Assembly (NCBI RefSeq): GCF_035917235.1
Contig: NZ_CP108423.1
Coordinates: forward strand, 6,911,501 to 6,975,500
DNA length: 64,000 bases
Source of the DNA: Streptomyces sp. NBC_01294
GTDB lineage: Bacteria > Actinomycetota > Actinomycetes > Streptomycetales > Streptomycetaceae
Direction of reading: 5' to 3'
The notes beneath the pieces are model-generated. The model did not search any database, was not told where the DNA came from, and saw only the letters and a list, made by a program, of their open reading frames with translations. The stretch's first letter is position 1, and each line of letters begins with the position of its first letter. Positions 52,541 to 61,246 of the stretch are shown piece after piece. The translations under genes were made by a program, and so were the position numbers.

Positions 52541-53524
52541 TCACGCTACGAGGGTGATCCGCCGCTCCGCGGAGAAGGATCCCCAGTTGCCGTCGGGAAG
52601 CCTGGCGCGCAGTTTCACGGCCCACACCGTACCGGTCGGCTCGGCCACAGTGAGCCGGTGCTCCACCCGGCCGCTGGGCACGGCGCCCGCGCCGAACTGG
52701 ATGACGGTCGTGGGCCGTCCGTTGACGTACAGCTCGTACTCGGCGGTCTCGCGGCCGGTGTCCGGGGCGGTCCAGGCGAGCGTGACCGTGCCCGGAGCGG
52801 CGGCCGCGGTGAAGTCGGCGGGGGCGGTGCCCGGCCCGTCGCCGGAGGCGGGCGGGGTCGTCACGTCCACCGCCGGCCCGTCGGGGGAGGAGTTGTCCGC
52901 CCCGTCCCGGGCCCGGACGGTGAAGGTGTAGACGGTGTCCGGCAGGAGGCCGCTCAGGGAAGTGCCGCTCTCGCCGGGGCCCGCGGTGTGGATCCGGACG
53001 CCGCCCTGGTAGACGTCGTACGCCGTCACGCCCGTGTCGTCGGTCGACGGTGTCCAGGACACCCGGGCGGCCCGGGGTCCGGTCGCGCGGGCGGTGGTGG
53101 AGGCGGGGGCGGTGGGGGCCCGGTGGTCCTCGGCCCGGGCGGCGGGGGTGGTCACCCGGGCGGCCGGGCCGGGTCCGGAGAGGTTCCCGGCGGCGTCCTT
53201 CGCGCGGACCGTGAACGCGTACGCGGTCTGCGGGGTGAGGTCGGCGATGTCCACCATGGTCTTGCCGGCGGGGAGTTCCCGGACGAGGCGGTCGGCTTCG
53301 AAGACCTGATAGCCGGTCACCCCGTCGCGGTCCGCCGCCGCGTCCCACATGACGTGCACGCTGGTGGCGCTGCCGGCCTGTGCGGTGAGCCCGGCGGGGG
53401 CGGGCGGGGGCTCGGTGTCCGGCGCGGTGCACGCCGTGAGGCCGGTGAGACCGGCGAGGGCGGCGAGGGCGGTGAGGCCTGCGACGGCCAGGCGGAGGGC
53501 GAGCGTGGGGGCGCTGCGTCGCAC
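52541..53524 (-). CDS. Lipoprotein with three fibronectin type-III domains
   Basis: A 327-residue exported lipoprotein. The leader ends with a lipobox LTAC (Cys32) after a hydrophobic run. Three FN3 domains follow at about 41-123, 137-220 and 230-325, each with the WTPSTDDTGVTAYDVY and YTFTVRARDGADNSS type pattern. FN3 domains in secreted actinobacterial proteins mediate surface interaction or binding to polysaccharide. It starts at GTG 53524, preceded by GAGGAAGG, and is divergent from the importer operon whose upstream region has a Nur-type box. No catalytic domain is present. Confidence 0.85.
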   Translation of the reverse strand: MRRSAPTLALRLAVAGLTALAALAGLTGLTACTAPDTEPPPAPAGLTAQAGSATSVHVMWDAAADRDGVTGYQVFEADRLVRELPAGKTMVDIADLTPQTAYAFTVRAKDAAGNLSGPGPAARVTTPAARAEDHRAPTAPASTTARATGPRAARVSWTPSTDDTGVTAYDVYQGGVRIHTAGPGESGTSLSGLLPDTVYTFTVRARDGADNSSPDGPAVDVTTPPASGDGPGTAPADFTAAAAPGTVTLAWTAPDTGRETAEYELYVNGRPTTVIQFGAGAVPSGRVEHRLTVAEPTGTVWAVKLRARLPDGNWGSFSAERRITLVA

Positions 53525-53665
53525 GGGGTGCCTTCCTCGGCTTCCGTAAAGGTCTAGACATATATGGCACGGCAGGCGCGAGCGCGACAAGACCCCTGCG
53601 GCCCCCGCGGCCGATGGGCCTGCGATGTGGCCCGGTTCGTCTCTTTCTGATCGCATCTGGCATTA

Positions 53666-53682
53666 TTGCCAGCTCTTTGCAA
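53666..53682 (+). promoter_or_regulatory. Candidate Nur box upstream of the importer operon
   Basis: TTGCCA-GCTCT-TTGCAA matches the nickel-responsive Nur consensus of S. coelicolor, tTGCaa-N5-ttGCAA, at 11 of 12 half-site positions. It lies 33 bases upstream of the ATG 53716 of the solute-binding protein, where repressor would block transcription. An overlapping 6-bp inverted repeat CTGGCA-TTAT-TGCCAG spans 53657-53672. The consensus is quoted from memory. Confidence 0.6.
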
Positions 53683-53715
53683 TAGCGGATGATCGTGAAC
53701 AGGGATGTGCAGCGC

Positions 53716-55317
53716 ATGACGGCCCGGACAGTACGAGCAGCGGCCAGGACGACGCTGGCCGCCGCACTCATCACGGGCGCGGCGGCCTGCTCCCAGCCCG
53801 GCGCGGCGGGCGCGGGCGGTGCGGGCGGCGCGGATGCGGTCGTGGTCGGCATCGCGACCGAGCCGGAGAGCCTCAGCCCGCTGCTGGGCTACGGCAAGGA
53901 CGGCAACTCCAAGATCTTCGACGGGCTGCTCACGCACGACGCGGACATGAAGCTGAAGCCCGCCTTGGCCGAGGCGCTGCCGGAGGTCTCCGCGGACGGG
54001 CGCACCTACGCCTACAAGCTGCGCCAGGGCGTGAAGTTCAGCGACGGGGCGCCCTTCTCCGCCAAGGACGTCGTCTTCACGTACCGGACGATCCTCGACG
54101 CGAAGACGAACAACGCCTCCAAGACCGAGCTCGACGCGATCGAGAGCGTCGAGGCGCGCGGCGAGGACACCGTCGTCTTCACGCTGAAGTACCCCTACGC
54201 GCCGTTCGCCGAGCGGACCGTGCTGCCGATCGCCCCCGAGCACATCGCGGGCCGGCAGGACGTCAACAGCGGCGACTTCACCACCCGGCCCGTCGGCACC
54301 GGCCCGTACGTGCTCACCGGCTGGTCCAAGGGCGAGAAGCTCGGCTTCAAGGCCAACCCCGGCTACTGGGGCGGCGAGCCGGCGGTGAAGAAGTTCACCA
54401 TGGCCGTCGTCAAGGACGACGACGTACGCGCCACCCGGCTGCGGTCCGGCGAGCTGGACGGGGCGATCCTGCCGCCGAACCTCGCCAAGGGCTTCGAGAA
54501 GGACGCGACGCGCCGGATCCACGAGGCCAAGACCTTCGACTACCGCAACGTGACCCTGCCGACGCACCACGACGTCACCGGTGACGTGGCGGTGCGGCAG
54601 GCACTCGACCTGGCGGTGGACCGCACGGCCATGGTCGACAAGCTGCTGGAAGGCGCGGGCAGGCCCGCCTACGGCCCGGTGCCGACCGACAGCCCCTGGT
54701 TCACGGCAGGCACCGAGCGCCGCCACGACCTCGACGGGGCGAAGAAGATCCTCGACGACGCCGGCTGGAAGGCGGGCGAGGACGGCATCCGCGTCAAGGA
54801 CGGGGTCCGCGCCTCCTTCCCGCTCTGGTACACCTCCGGCGACAAGATCCGCCAGGACCACGCGCTCGCCTTCGCCTCCAACGCCAAGAAGGCCGGCATC
54901 GACGTCAGGACCGAGGCCGGGACCTGGGAGGTCATCGAGCCCCGGATGAAGACCGACGCGGTCCTCGCGGGCGGCGGCTCCCCGGCCGACCCCGACTTCG
55001 ACCAGTACCTGCTGCTGAAGTCCTCGCTCGGCGGCGACGGCTTCAACAACATGGCCCGGTACGACAACCAGGCCGTCGACCAGGCCCTGGACGACGCCCG
55101 CAGGAGCGGCGACCCGGCGGCGCGCAAGGCGGCGTACGACACCGTGCAGCGCGAGCTCGTGAAGAACCCGGGCTACGTCTTCCTCACCCACATCGACCAC
55201 GTGTACGTCGTGAACGACCGGTGGGACGGCCCCGGCACCCAGGTCGAGCCCCACGACCACGGCCTCGGCTCCGGCCCCTGGTGGAACGTCGAGAACTGGA
55301 AGCCGAAGCAGAAGTGA
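53716..55317 (+). CDS. Solute-binding lipoprotein of Opp/Nik-type ABC importer
   Basis: A 533-residue family-5 solute-binding protein. A leader with LAAALITGAAAC gives lipid-modified Cys25. The mature part has the family signature (DGLLTHDADMKLKPALAEALPE, TYAYKLRQGVKFSDGAPFSAKDVVFT, VGTGPYVLTGW). The C-terminus is His/Trp-rich (HIDH, PHDHGLGSGPWWNVENW), possibly a metal site. Family members carry peptides, nickel or opines. Given the upstream Nur-like box, nickel is the favoured ligand. ATG 53716 has AGGGA upstream; an in-frame ATG at 53689 is possible. Confidence 0.85.
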   Translation: MTARTVRAAARTTLAAALITGAAACSQPGAAGAGGAGGADAVVVGIATEPESLSPLLGYGKDGNSKIFDGLLTHDADMKLKPALAEALPEVSADGRTYAYKLRQGVKFSDGAPFSAKDVVFTYRTILDAKTNNASKTELDAIESVEARGEDTVVFTLKYPYAPFAERTVLPIAPEHIAGRQDVNSGDFTTRPVGTGPYVLTGWSKGEKLGFKANPGYWGGEPAVKKFTMAVVKDDDVRATRLRSGELDGAILPPNLAKGFEKDATRRIHEAKTFDYRNVTLPTHHDVTGDVAVRQALDLAVDRTAMVDKLLEGAGRPAYGPVPTDSPWFTAGTERRHDLDGAKKILDDAGWKAGEDGIRVKDGVRASFPLWYTSGDKIRQDHALAFASNAKKAGIDVRTEAGTWEVIEPRMKTDAVLAGGGSPADPDFDQYLLLKSSLGGDGFNNMARYDNQAVDQALDDARRSGDPAARKAAYDTVQRELVKNPGYVFLTHIDHVYVVNDRWDGPGTQVEPHDHGLGSGPWWNVENWKPKQK

Positions 55318-56315
55318 CGTTTCGCCATGCCGGCCTCCCCTGGGGGCCGATGGCGCGCATGGCGGGCCGGCGGACCCTGTCCGCCGGCCCGGTCCTGCTC
55401 GCCGTCACCTTCGGCGTGTTCGCCATCGCCGCGCTCTCCCCCTTCGACCCCGTCAAGGCCTACGCCGGCACCGCCGGCCTCACGGCCTCGCAGGCCGAAC
55501 TCGACCAGCTGCGGGTCAACCTCGCCGTGGACCAGCCCCTGGTCGCGCGCTGGTGGGACTGGCTGACCGCGGCGCTCACCGGCGACCTCGGGACCTCCTC
55601 CGTCATGCGCCAGCCCGTCACCGACGTGATCGCGGAGCGGGTCGGCTGGTCGGCCCTGCTCGCGGTCTGCGCCTTCGCCGTCGCGGTGCTGGCGGGCACG
55701 CTGCTCGGAGTCCTGGCCGCGCGCCGGCCGGGCGGGCTGCCGGACCGGGCCGTGTCCGCGCTCGCCTACACCCTGGAGGCCGCCCCGGCCTTCTGGCTGG
55801 CGCTGCTGGCCATCTGGTTCTTCTCCGTACGGCTCGGGGTGCTGCCCTCGGGCGGCCTGACGGACGCGGGCAGCGACACGGTCACCTTCGGGCAGGTCGC
55901 CTCGCACCTGGTCCTGCCCGCCTTGGTGCTGGGCGTCTCCCAACTCCCGTGGTTCTTCCTGTACGTGCGCCAGGGCGTGGCCGACGCGCTCGCGGAGGAC
56001 CCCGTACGCGGGGCCCGCGCGCGGGGTCTGGCCGAGCGCAGCGTCCTGCTCGGGCACGGACTGCGCTCCGGCATGCTGCCGATGCTCACGCTGATCGGCT
56101 CCCGGGTACCCGAGCTGATCACCGGCGCGCTGCTCGTCGAGACCGTCTTCAGCTGGCCGGGCATCGCGGCGGCGACCGTACAGGCGGCCACCTCGGTGGA
56201 CTTCCCGCTGCTGGCGGCGCTCACGGTGCTGGCCACGGCGGCGGTGCTCGCCGGGAACCTGCTGTCCGACCTGCTGTACGGGCTCGCGGACCCGAGGGTG
56301 GGCTTCGATGGCTGA
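55314..56315 (+). CDS. ABC importer permease, Opp/Nik B type
   Basis: A 333-residue inner-membrane permease (BPD_transp_1) with about six hydrophobic segments. The ALAEDPVRGARARGLAERSVL loop is the EAA-type motif contacting the ATPase; HGLRSGMLPMLTLIG and LLVETVFSWPGIAAATVQAA are B-subunit features. GTG 55314 overlaps the solute-binding protein stop (GTGA). It pairs with the next permease. Confidence 0.9.
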   Translation: MTFRHAGLPWGPMARMAGRRTLSAGPVLLAVTFGVFAIAALSPFDPVKAYAGTAGLTASQAELDQLRVNLAVDQPLVARWWDWLTAALTGDLGTSSVMRQPVTDVIAERVGWSALLAVCAFAVAVLAGTLLGVLAARRPGGLPDRAVSALAYTLEAAPAFWLALLAIWFFSVRLGVLPSGGLTDAGSDTVTFGQVASHLVLPALVLGVSQLPWFFLYVRQGVADALAEDPVRGARARGLAERSVLLGHGLRSGMLPMLTLIGSRVPELITGALLVETVFSWPGIAAATVQAATSVDFPLLAALTVLATAAVLAGNLLSDLLYGLADPRVGFDG

Positions 56316-57174
56316 GGTGACCTGGCGCCCGCAGGGGCGCGCGCGGCGCTCCACGCGCACCCTGCGCGTGCGCGTCTCGGCCGTGGTGGTGGCGGTGATC
56401 GTGCTGGCGGCGCTGGCCGTTCCCCCGCTGGCGCAGCTGGACCAGCAGGCGGTCGACCTGTCGGCGAAGCTCCTGCCCCCCTCGTGGGCCCATCCCTTCG
56501 GCACCGACGACGTGGGGCGCGACCTGCTGCTGCGGTGCGTGTACGGACTGCGGGTCTCCCTGCTCGTCGGCCTGGTGGCCGCGCTGGCCGCCACCGTGAT
56601 CGGCACGGCGGTGGGCGCGGCCGCGGGCGCGCTCGGGGGCTGGACGGACCGGGTGGCGATGCGGGCGGTGGACACGCTGTCCTCGATCCCGCACCTGCTG
56701 CTGGGCATCTTCATCGTGGCGATGTTCCGGCCCGGCGTCTGGCCGGTGGTGGTCTCCGTGGCCGTGACCCACTGGCTGTCGACGGCCCGCATCGTCCGCG
56801 CCGAGGTCCTGTCGCTGCGCGGCCGCCCCTACGTGGACGCGGCCATCTCGGGCGGCGCCTCGCGGTGGCGGGTCGCCGTACGGCACCTGGTGCCGGGGGT
56901 CCTCCCGCAGGCGGGCCTCGCCGCGGTGCTGATGGTCCCGCACGCGATGTGGCACGAGTCCGCCCTGTCGTTCCTGGGCCTCGGGCTCCCGGCCCACCAG
57001 GCCAGCCTGGGCAGCCTCGTCCAGAGCGCCCGCGGTTCGCTGCTCGCCGGGGACTGGTGGCCCACCCTCTTCCCCGGCCTCCTCCTGATCGTCCCGACCC
57101 TGGCGATCGCCGGCCTCGCGGGCGCCTGGCGCGACCGCCTCAACCCCCGCCGCCGCTCGGAGCTGACCCTGTGA
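56308..57174 (+). CDS. ABC importer permease, Opp/Nik C type
   Basis: A 288-residue permease. It has HPFGTDDVGRDLLLRCVYGLRVSLLVG, the classic C-subunit signature, and DAAISGGASRWRVAVRHLVPGVLP as the EAA loop. Several hydrophobic segments follow. The start overlaps the upstream permease by eight bases, showing coupling. With the B subunit it makes the translocation pore. Confidence 0.92.
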   Translation: MAEVTWRPQGRARRSTRTLRVRVSAVVVAVIVLAALAVPPLAQLDQQAVDLSAKLLPPSWAHPFGTDDVGRDLLLRCVYGLRVSLLVGLVAALAATVIGTAVGAAAGALGGWTDRVAMRAVDTLSSIPHLLLGIFIVAMFRPGVWPVVVSVAVTHWLSTARIVRAEVLSLRGRPYVDAAISGGASRWRVAVRHLVPGVLPQAGLAAVLMVPHAMWHESALSFLGLGLPAHQASLGSLVQSARGSLLAGDWWPTLFPGLLLIVPTLAIAGLAGAWRDRLNPRRRSELTL

Positions 57175-58289
57175 CCCTGCCGTCCACCGCCCCCGCACGC
57201 GCCGCCGGAGCCGACGGCCCCCGCCCCGCCGAGGCCGAGCCCGTCCTGCGCGTCGACGGCCTCTCCGTCCGCTTCCGCATGCCCGCGGGCCGGTACGTCG
57301 AGGCCGTCTCCGACGCCACCTTCGCCCTGGCGCCCGGAGAGTGCCTCGCCCTGGTCGGCGAGAGCGGCTGCGGCAAGTCCGTCCTCGCCTCCGCCCTGCT
57401 GGGCCTGCTCCCCGGCAACGCCGAGACCGCAGGGTCGGCCCGGCTCGCCGACGGCCTGGACGTGCTCGCCGCGGACGAGCGCACCCTCGCCCGCACCGTA
57501 CGGGGCCGGCGCATCGGCCTGGTCCCGCAGAGCCCGGCCGCACACCTCACCCCGGTCCGCACCGTCCGCGCCCACCTGGAGGAGACCGTGCGCGACCTGC
57601 TCGGCGGCTCCGGCCGCGCGCGTCCGGCCACGGCGGACGGGTCCCGTCCGCCGGGCCCGGCCGGGCAGGACTCCGCGCCCGGGGCGCGTCCCGGCGGGTC
57701 CGGCCGGCCCGCCCGCCGCAAGCGGTTCGGCAGGGCCGCCCTGCGCGCGGCGGCGGAGGCGGCCGCCGAGCGGGCCGCCTTCCCGGCCACCCACCTCGAC
57801 CACCACCCCCACCAGCTCTCCGGCGGGCTCGCCCAGCGGGCCGCCACCGCCCTCGCCCTCGTCGGCGACGCCCCGCTGCTGCTCGCCGACGAACCGACCA
57901 CCGGCCTCGACCGCGACCTCGTCCAGCGGACCGTCGACGAGCTGCGCGCCCACACCCGCGACGCCGGCCGTGCGCTGCTGATGATCACGCACGACCTCGC
58001 CGCGGCCGAGCGGATCGCCGACACCGTCGCCGTCATGTACGCCGGGCGGATCGTCGAACTCGGCCCGGCCGACGTCTTCTTCGGCAGCCCCGGTCCCCGC
58101 CACCCCTACGCCCGCGGCCTCCTCGACGCCCTGCCCGAACGCGCCTTCGTCCCCGTGCCCGGGGTTCCGCCCGAGCTCGGCGCGCTCCCGGCCGGCTGCG
58201 CCTTCGCCGCCCGGTGCTCGGCCGCCGACCAGGACTGCCGTACCCGGCGGCCCCTGCTCACCGAAGGGGTGGCCTGCCACCATGCTTGA
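57171..58289 (+). CDS. ABC importer ATPase (Opp/Nik D type) with linker insertion
   Basis: A 372-residue ATPase. Walker A GESGCGKS at 63-70, Q-loop Gln120 in VPQSP, signature LSGGLAQR at 216-223, Walker B LLLADEPTTGLD. The C-terminal GCAFAARCSAADQDC has the Cys pairs typical of oligopeptide/nickel ATPases. Residues 145-188 are an unusual Gly/Pro/Arg-rich low-complexity insert between Q-loop and signature. GTG 57171 overlaps the permease stop (GTGA). Confidence 0.9.
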   Translation: MTLPSTAPARAAGADGPRPAEAEPVLRVDGLSVRFRMPAGRYVEAVSDATFALAPGECLALVGESGCGKSVLASALLGLLPGNAETAGSARLADGLDVLAADERTLARTVRGRRIGLVPQSPAAHLTPVRTVRAHLEETVRDLLGGSGRARPATADGSRPPGPAGQDSAPGARPGGSGRPARRKRFGRAALRAAAEAAAERAAFPATHLDHHPHQLSGGLAQRAATALALVGDAPLLLADEPTTGLDRDLVQRTVDELRAHTRDAGRALLMITHDLAAAERIADTVAVMYAGRIVELGPADVFFGSPGPRHPYARGLLDALPERAFVPVPGVPPELGALPAGCAFAARCSAADQDCRTRRPLLTEGVACHHA

Positions 58290-58941
58290 GCTCAAGGACA
58301 TCACCGCGGGCTACGACCGCCGCGCCCCCGTCGTCCGCGGGGCGCACCTCACCCTGCGCCCCGGCGAGTCCGTCGGCCTGCTCGGGCCGAGCGGCTGCGG
58401 CAAGTCCACCCTGGCCCGGGTCGCCGCCCTGCTGCACCGGCCGGACCGCGGAACCGTCGCGCTCGACGGCCGCGCCGTGACCGGCTTCTCGCACCGGGCC
58501 CCGCGCTCGCTGCGCACCGCGGTCGGCGTCGTCTTCCAGCAGCCCCGGCTCTCCGCCGATCCCCGCCTGACGCTGCGCGACCTCGTTGCCGAACCCCTCC
58601 GTGCGACGGGGCGCCGTACGGAAGCGGACCGGATCGTCCCCGAGTTGACGCAGCGGGTCGGCCTCGGCGCCGACCTGCTCGCCCGCCGGCCCCACGAGGT
58701 CAGCGACGGCCAGCTGCAACGCGCCTGCCTGGCACGGGCGCTGGTGCTGCGCCCGCGCTGGCTGGTCTGCGACGAGATGACCGCGATGCTGGACGCCTCC
58801 ACCACGGCGGCGCTGGTGGCGGTCGTCGAGGAGTACCGCGCCGGGACGGGGGCCGGACTCCTCGCCGTCGGCCACGACCCGGTCCTGCTGGGCCGCTGGT
58901 GCGACCGTACGACCCACTGGGACGAGATCGTCAAGGACTGA
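58282..58941 (+). CDS. ABC importer ATPase (Opp/Nik F/E type)
   Basis: A 219-residue partner ATPase. Walker A GPSGCGKST at 35-43; the signature is VSDGQLQRA, a variant of LSGGQ; Walker B LVCDEMTAMLD. It is short, lacking the C-terminal extension of OppF, and fits the NikE group. The start overlaps the upstream ATPase by eight bases. It completes the five-gene importer. Confidence 0.9.
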   Translation: MLELKDITAGYDRRAPVVRGAHLTLRPGESVGLLGPSGCGKSTLARVAALLHRPDRGTVALDGRAVTGFSHRAPRSLRTAVGVVFQQPRLSADPRLTLRDLVAEPLRATGRRTEADRIVPELTQRVGLGADLLARRPHEVSDGQLQRACLARALVLRPRWLVCDEMTAMLDASTTAALVAVVEEYRAGTGAGLLAVGHDPVLLGRWCDRTTHWDEIVKD

Positions 58942-59039
58942 CCGCCCGTCACGGACGGTCAACACCCGTACGGCGGACACGTCTTTCGCCCGAAGGCACC
59001 CCCTCCTGCGCCACGATGGCGGCGAGCAAGGAGGTTTCT

Positions 59040-59234
59040 ATGGTGATTTCCCTCTCGGTGGTCGTCCTGCTCCTCATCCTGGCGTGGATTTTCCTGCGCA
59101 GCGGCGGGCTCAAGTTCTCGCACGCCGTCGTCTGCGCGCTGCTCGGCTTCTACCTCGCGAGCAGCAGCATGGCCGCGACCATCCACAACGGCCTGACGGC
59201 CACGGCGAACGTGGTGTCCAGCCTCCACCCTTGA
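59040..59234 (+). CDS. 64-residue membrane protein of unknown function
   Basis: A small protein with a strong AAGGAGG six bases upstream of ATG 59040. A hydrophobic helix of about 18 residues at the N-terminus (ISLSVVVLLLILAWIFL) is followed by a basic SGGLKFSH turn, a second hydrophobic segment (AVVCALLGFYLASSSMA) and a Thr/Asn-rich tail. The pattern LKFSHAVVCALLGFYLASSS resembles small proteins found repeatedly in actinobacterial genomes. It stands alone between the importer and the secreted propeller gene. Function unknown. Confidence 0.75.
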   Translation: MVISLSVVVLLLILAWIFLRSGGLKFSHAVVCALLGFYLASSSMAATIHNGLTATANVVSSLHP

Positions 59235-59363
59235 TCGACTGTTGCGCCTTCGTGAATCATCCGGCCCGTCCATGGACTCCTCATGCAGTGCGATCTAGCG
59301 TCGGCGGCGGCGCGATGTCAGACGCAATGTCAATAGAGTCGAGGAGACATGGAGGAAGTCCGG

Positions 59364-60929
59364 ATGTTCCGAAGAGCGCTGAACTGCGCTGTGGTGCCTG
59401 TCGTCGCCGCTTTCACGGTGATGTACGGCGGCTCGGCGGCCCAGGCCGAGGAGATACCCAAGGCCCCCGGGCACCGCCTGGTCAGCCACTACGAGGGCAG
59501 CCCCGCGGCCGCCGCCCCGCTGCCCGGCGAGGCGCCGCCGCAGCACCCCCACCTCGCGCCCAACGGCCGCAGCGGCATGCACTCCGACGCGGCGGGCAGC
59601 GCCACGTCCCCCTGGTCCGGGCCGCTCGGCAAGAACCCACAGGTGACCAGCCAGAAGATCGCCGCCCTCGGCGGCGAGTGCGCCACCGCCACCTTCGACA
59701 CGGGCGGCCGGCTCGTCACGGTGTGCGGGACCTTCTCGGGCTTCAAGGTCAAGCTCCTGGAGCCCCGCACGCTCGCCACGCTCGCGGAGTACCAGCTCCC
59801 GCAGCGCTCCTCGACCGTCGAGGCGATCACCTCGCTCGACTTCGCGAAGATCTTCAAGGACACGTCGGGCGGCGCCTACTTCTACCTCGACAACCAGGAC
59901 CGGGCCGTGCTGGCCGACTCCCGCCAGCACGTCCTGCGGCTCGCGCACTCCCAGAAGCCGGACGGCAGCTGGACGTTCACGGTCGCCGACGACTGGGACC
60001 TCACCGGCCACGTGCCGCACGACTGCGTGACCTGGACCAACCTGCGGCCCAGCGGCACCTGTGACCCGGTCACCTCCGTGATGCCCGACTGGAGCGGCCG
60101 CATCTGGTGGGTCACCCGCCAGGGACGGGTCGGCACCGTGGACCCGGCCACCTCGCAGATCCGCTCCGTGCGGCTGCCGGGCGAGGAGATCCAGAACTCC
60201 TTCTCGGTCGCCGAGGACGGCGTCTCCATCGTCTCCGACCACGCGCTCTACAGCTTCCGCGCCGCCGCCGACGGCACTCCCGAGGTGCAGTGGCGCCAGA
60301 CCTACGACCGCGGGACCGCCGCCAAACCCGGTTCCGTCAACCAGGGTTCGGGCACCACACCGGACCTTTTCGGCAACGGCTACGTCGCCATCACCGACAA
60401 CGCCGATGACCGGATGAACGTCCTCGTCTACAAGCGGGGCGCGGACGTCCGCGCGGACCAGCGGCTCGTGTGCAAGGTGCCGGTGTTCGGCTCCGGCGCC
60501 TCGACCACCGACAACTCGCTGATCACCTGGGGCAACAGCATCGTCGTCGAGAACAACTACGGCTACGAGAACCCCACGACCCTGCTGCTGGGCAAGTCCG
60601 TCGTGGGCGGCGTGGCCCGCATCGACGTGCGCGCCGACGGCAGCGGCTGCGACACGGTGTGGGAGAGCGCCATCCGTGCGCCCTCCGTGGTCCCGAAGCT
60701 CTCCACCGCGAACGGGCTGCTGTACTTCTACGAGAAGGAGCCCAACTTCTGGGGCATCGACGCCTGGTACCTGACGGCCGTCGACTTCCGCACCGGTGAG
60801 CGCCGCTGGCGGCAGCTGACCGGCACCGGCCCGCTCTACGACAACAACTGGGCCCCGATCACGCTCGGCCCCGACGGCACGGCGTACGTCGGCGTCTTCA
60901 ACGGCATCGTCGCGGTCCGCGACAGCTGA
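59364..60929 (+). CDS. Secreted propeller-like protein of unknown function
   Basis: A 521-residue exported protein. A Sec leader of about 29 residues ends AAQA. The rest reads as repeated short beta blades with Trp and Asp-rich turns (WSGRIWWVTRQGRVGTVDPATSQIRS, GFVAITDNADDRMNVLVY-type strands), consistent with a beta-propeller fold of the PQQ-like class, but I see no catalytic motif. Four to six cysteines could form disulfides. ATG 59364 has GGAGGAAG five bases upstream; an earlier ATG (59349) is too near the site. Role unknown; extracellular binding is plausible. Confidence 0.75.
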   Translation: MFRRALNCAVVPVVAAFTVMYGGSAAQAEEIPKAPGHRLVSHYEGSPAAAAPLPGEAPPQHPHLAPNGRSGMHSDAAGSATSPWSGPLGKNPQVTSQKIAALGGECATATFDTGGRLVTVCGTFSGFKVKLLEPRTLATLAEYQLPQRSSTVEAITSLDFAKIFKDTSGGAYFYLDNQDRAVLADSRQHVLRLAHSQKPDGSWTFTVADDWDLTGHVPHDCVTWTNLRPSGTCDPVTSVMPDWSGRIWWVTRQGRVGTVDPATSQIRSVRLPGEEIQNSFSVAEDGVSIVSDHALYSFRAAADGTPEVQWRQTYDRGTAAKPGSVNQGSGTTPDLFGNGYVAITDNADDRMNVLVYKRGADVRADQRLVCKVPVFGSGASTTDNSLITWGNSIVVENNYGYENPTTLLLGKSVVGGVARIDVRADGSGCDTVWESAIRAPSVVPKLSTANGLLYFYEKEPNFWGIDAWYLTAVDFRTGERRWRQLTGTGPLYDNNWAPITLGPDGTAYVGVFNGIVAVRDS

Positions 60930-61246
60930 CGCACAGCCGGCCTCTGCGAGGTGAAGGTCCATCCCGTGTCCGTCCGCACGGTCGCGCCCACCGCCAGGGA
61001 GCCCCGGCGGGCGGCCGGGCGGGCGGCCGGGTGCGACCCGCCGGTGCAGGGGCCCGGCGTGTCGGTGAGAGATGTTCCGTGCGGCATTGCGGGCTCCCTG
61101 TACGTGGTGCTGTCCGTGCTGATGGTGCTGTGATCATGATGATGCTTCATCGGTGAATCGGCTGTCCGGCCAACGGAGTTGTCCGGACACGGACACGGAC
61201 ACGGTCCCGGGAGCACGGGATGGCCCAATCCTCCGTTGACAAGTGT
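60930..61246. other. Gene-free gap between convergent propeller and LLM genes
   Basis: The 317-base gap contains two GC-rich direct repeats (CGGGCGGCCGGG near 61008-61032) and three tandem copies of GGACAC around 61184-61203. Short frames exist on both strands, but none has good coding character or a ribosome site. No clear terminator hairpin is visible; a long imperfect inverted repeat GTTGAC...GTCAAC sits at 61235-61261, across the LLM stop. Confidence 0.5.

Noticed and set aside
53689..58941. Annotation of the importer as a plain dipeptide transporter
   Set aside because: Not excluded by the protein families, but the Nur-like box and His-rich binding-protein end favour nickel; kept as an alternative rather than the main call.
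60836..61087. Minus-strand frame of 83 codons with GGGAG before its ATG in the gap before the LLM genes
   Set aside because: It overlaps the propeller gene by 94 bases, has no recognisable motif and poor coding character; a leader peptide could not be supported.
60951..61133. 60-codon plus-strand frame after the propeller gene
   Set aside because: No ribosome site, Arg/Gly-rich chance-like composition, and only a short hydrophobic end.
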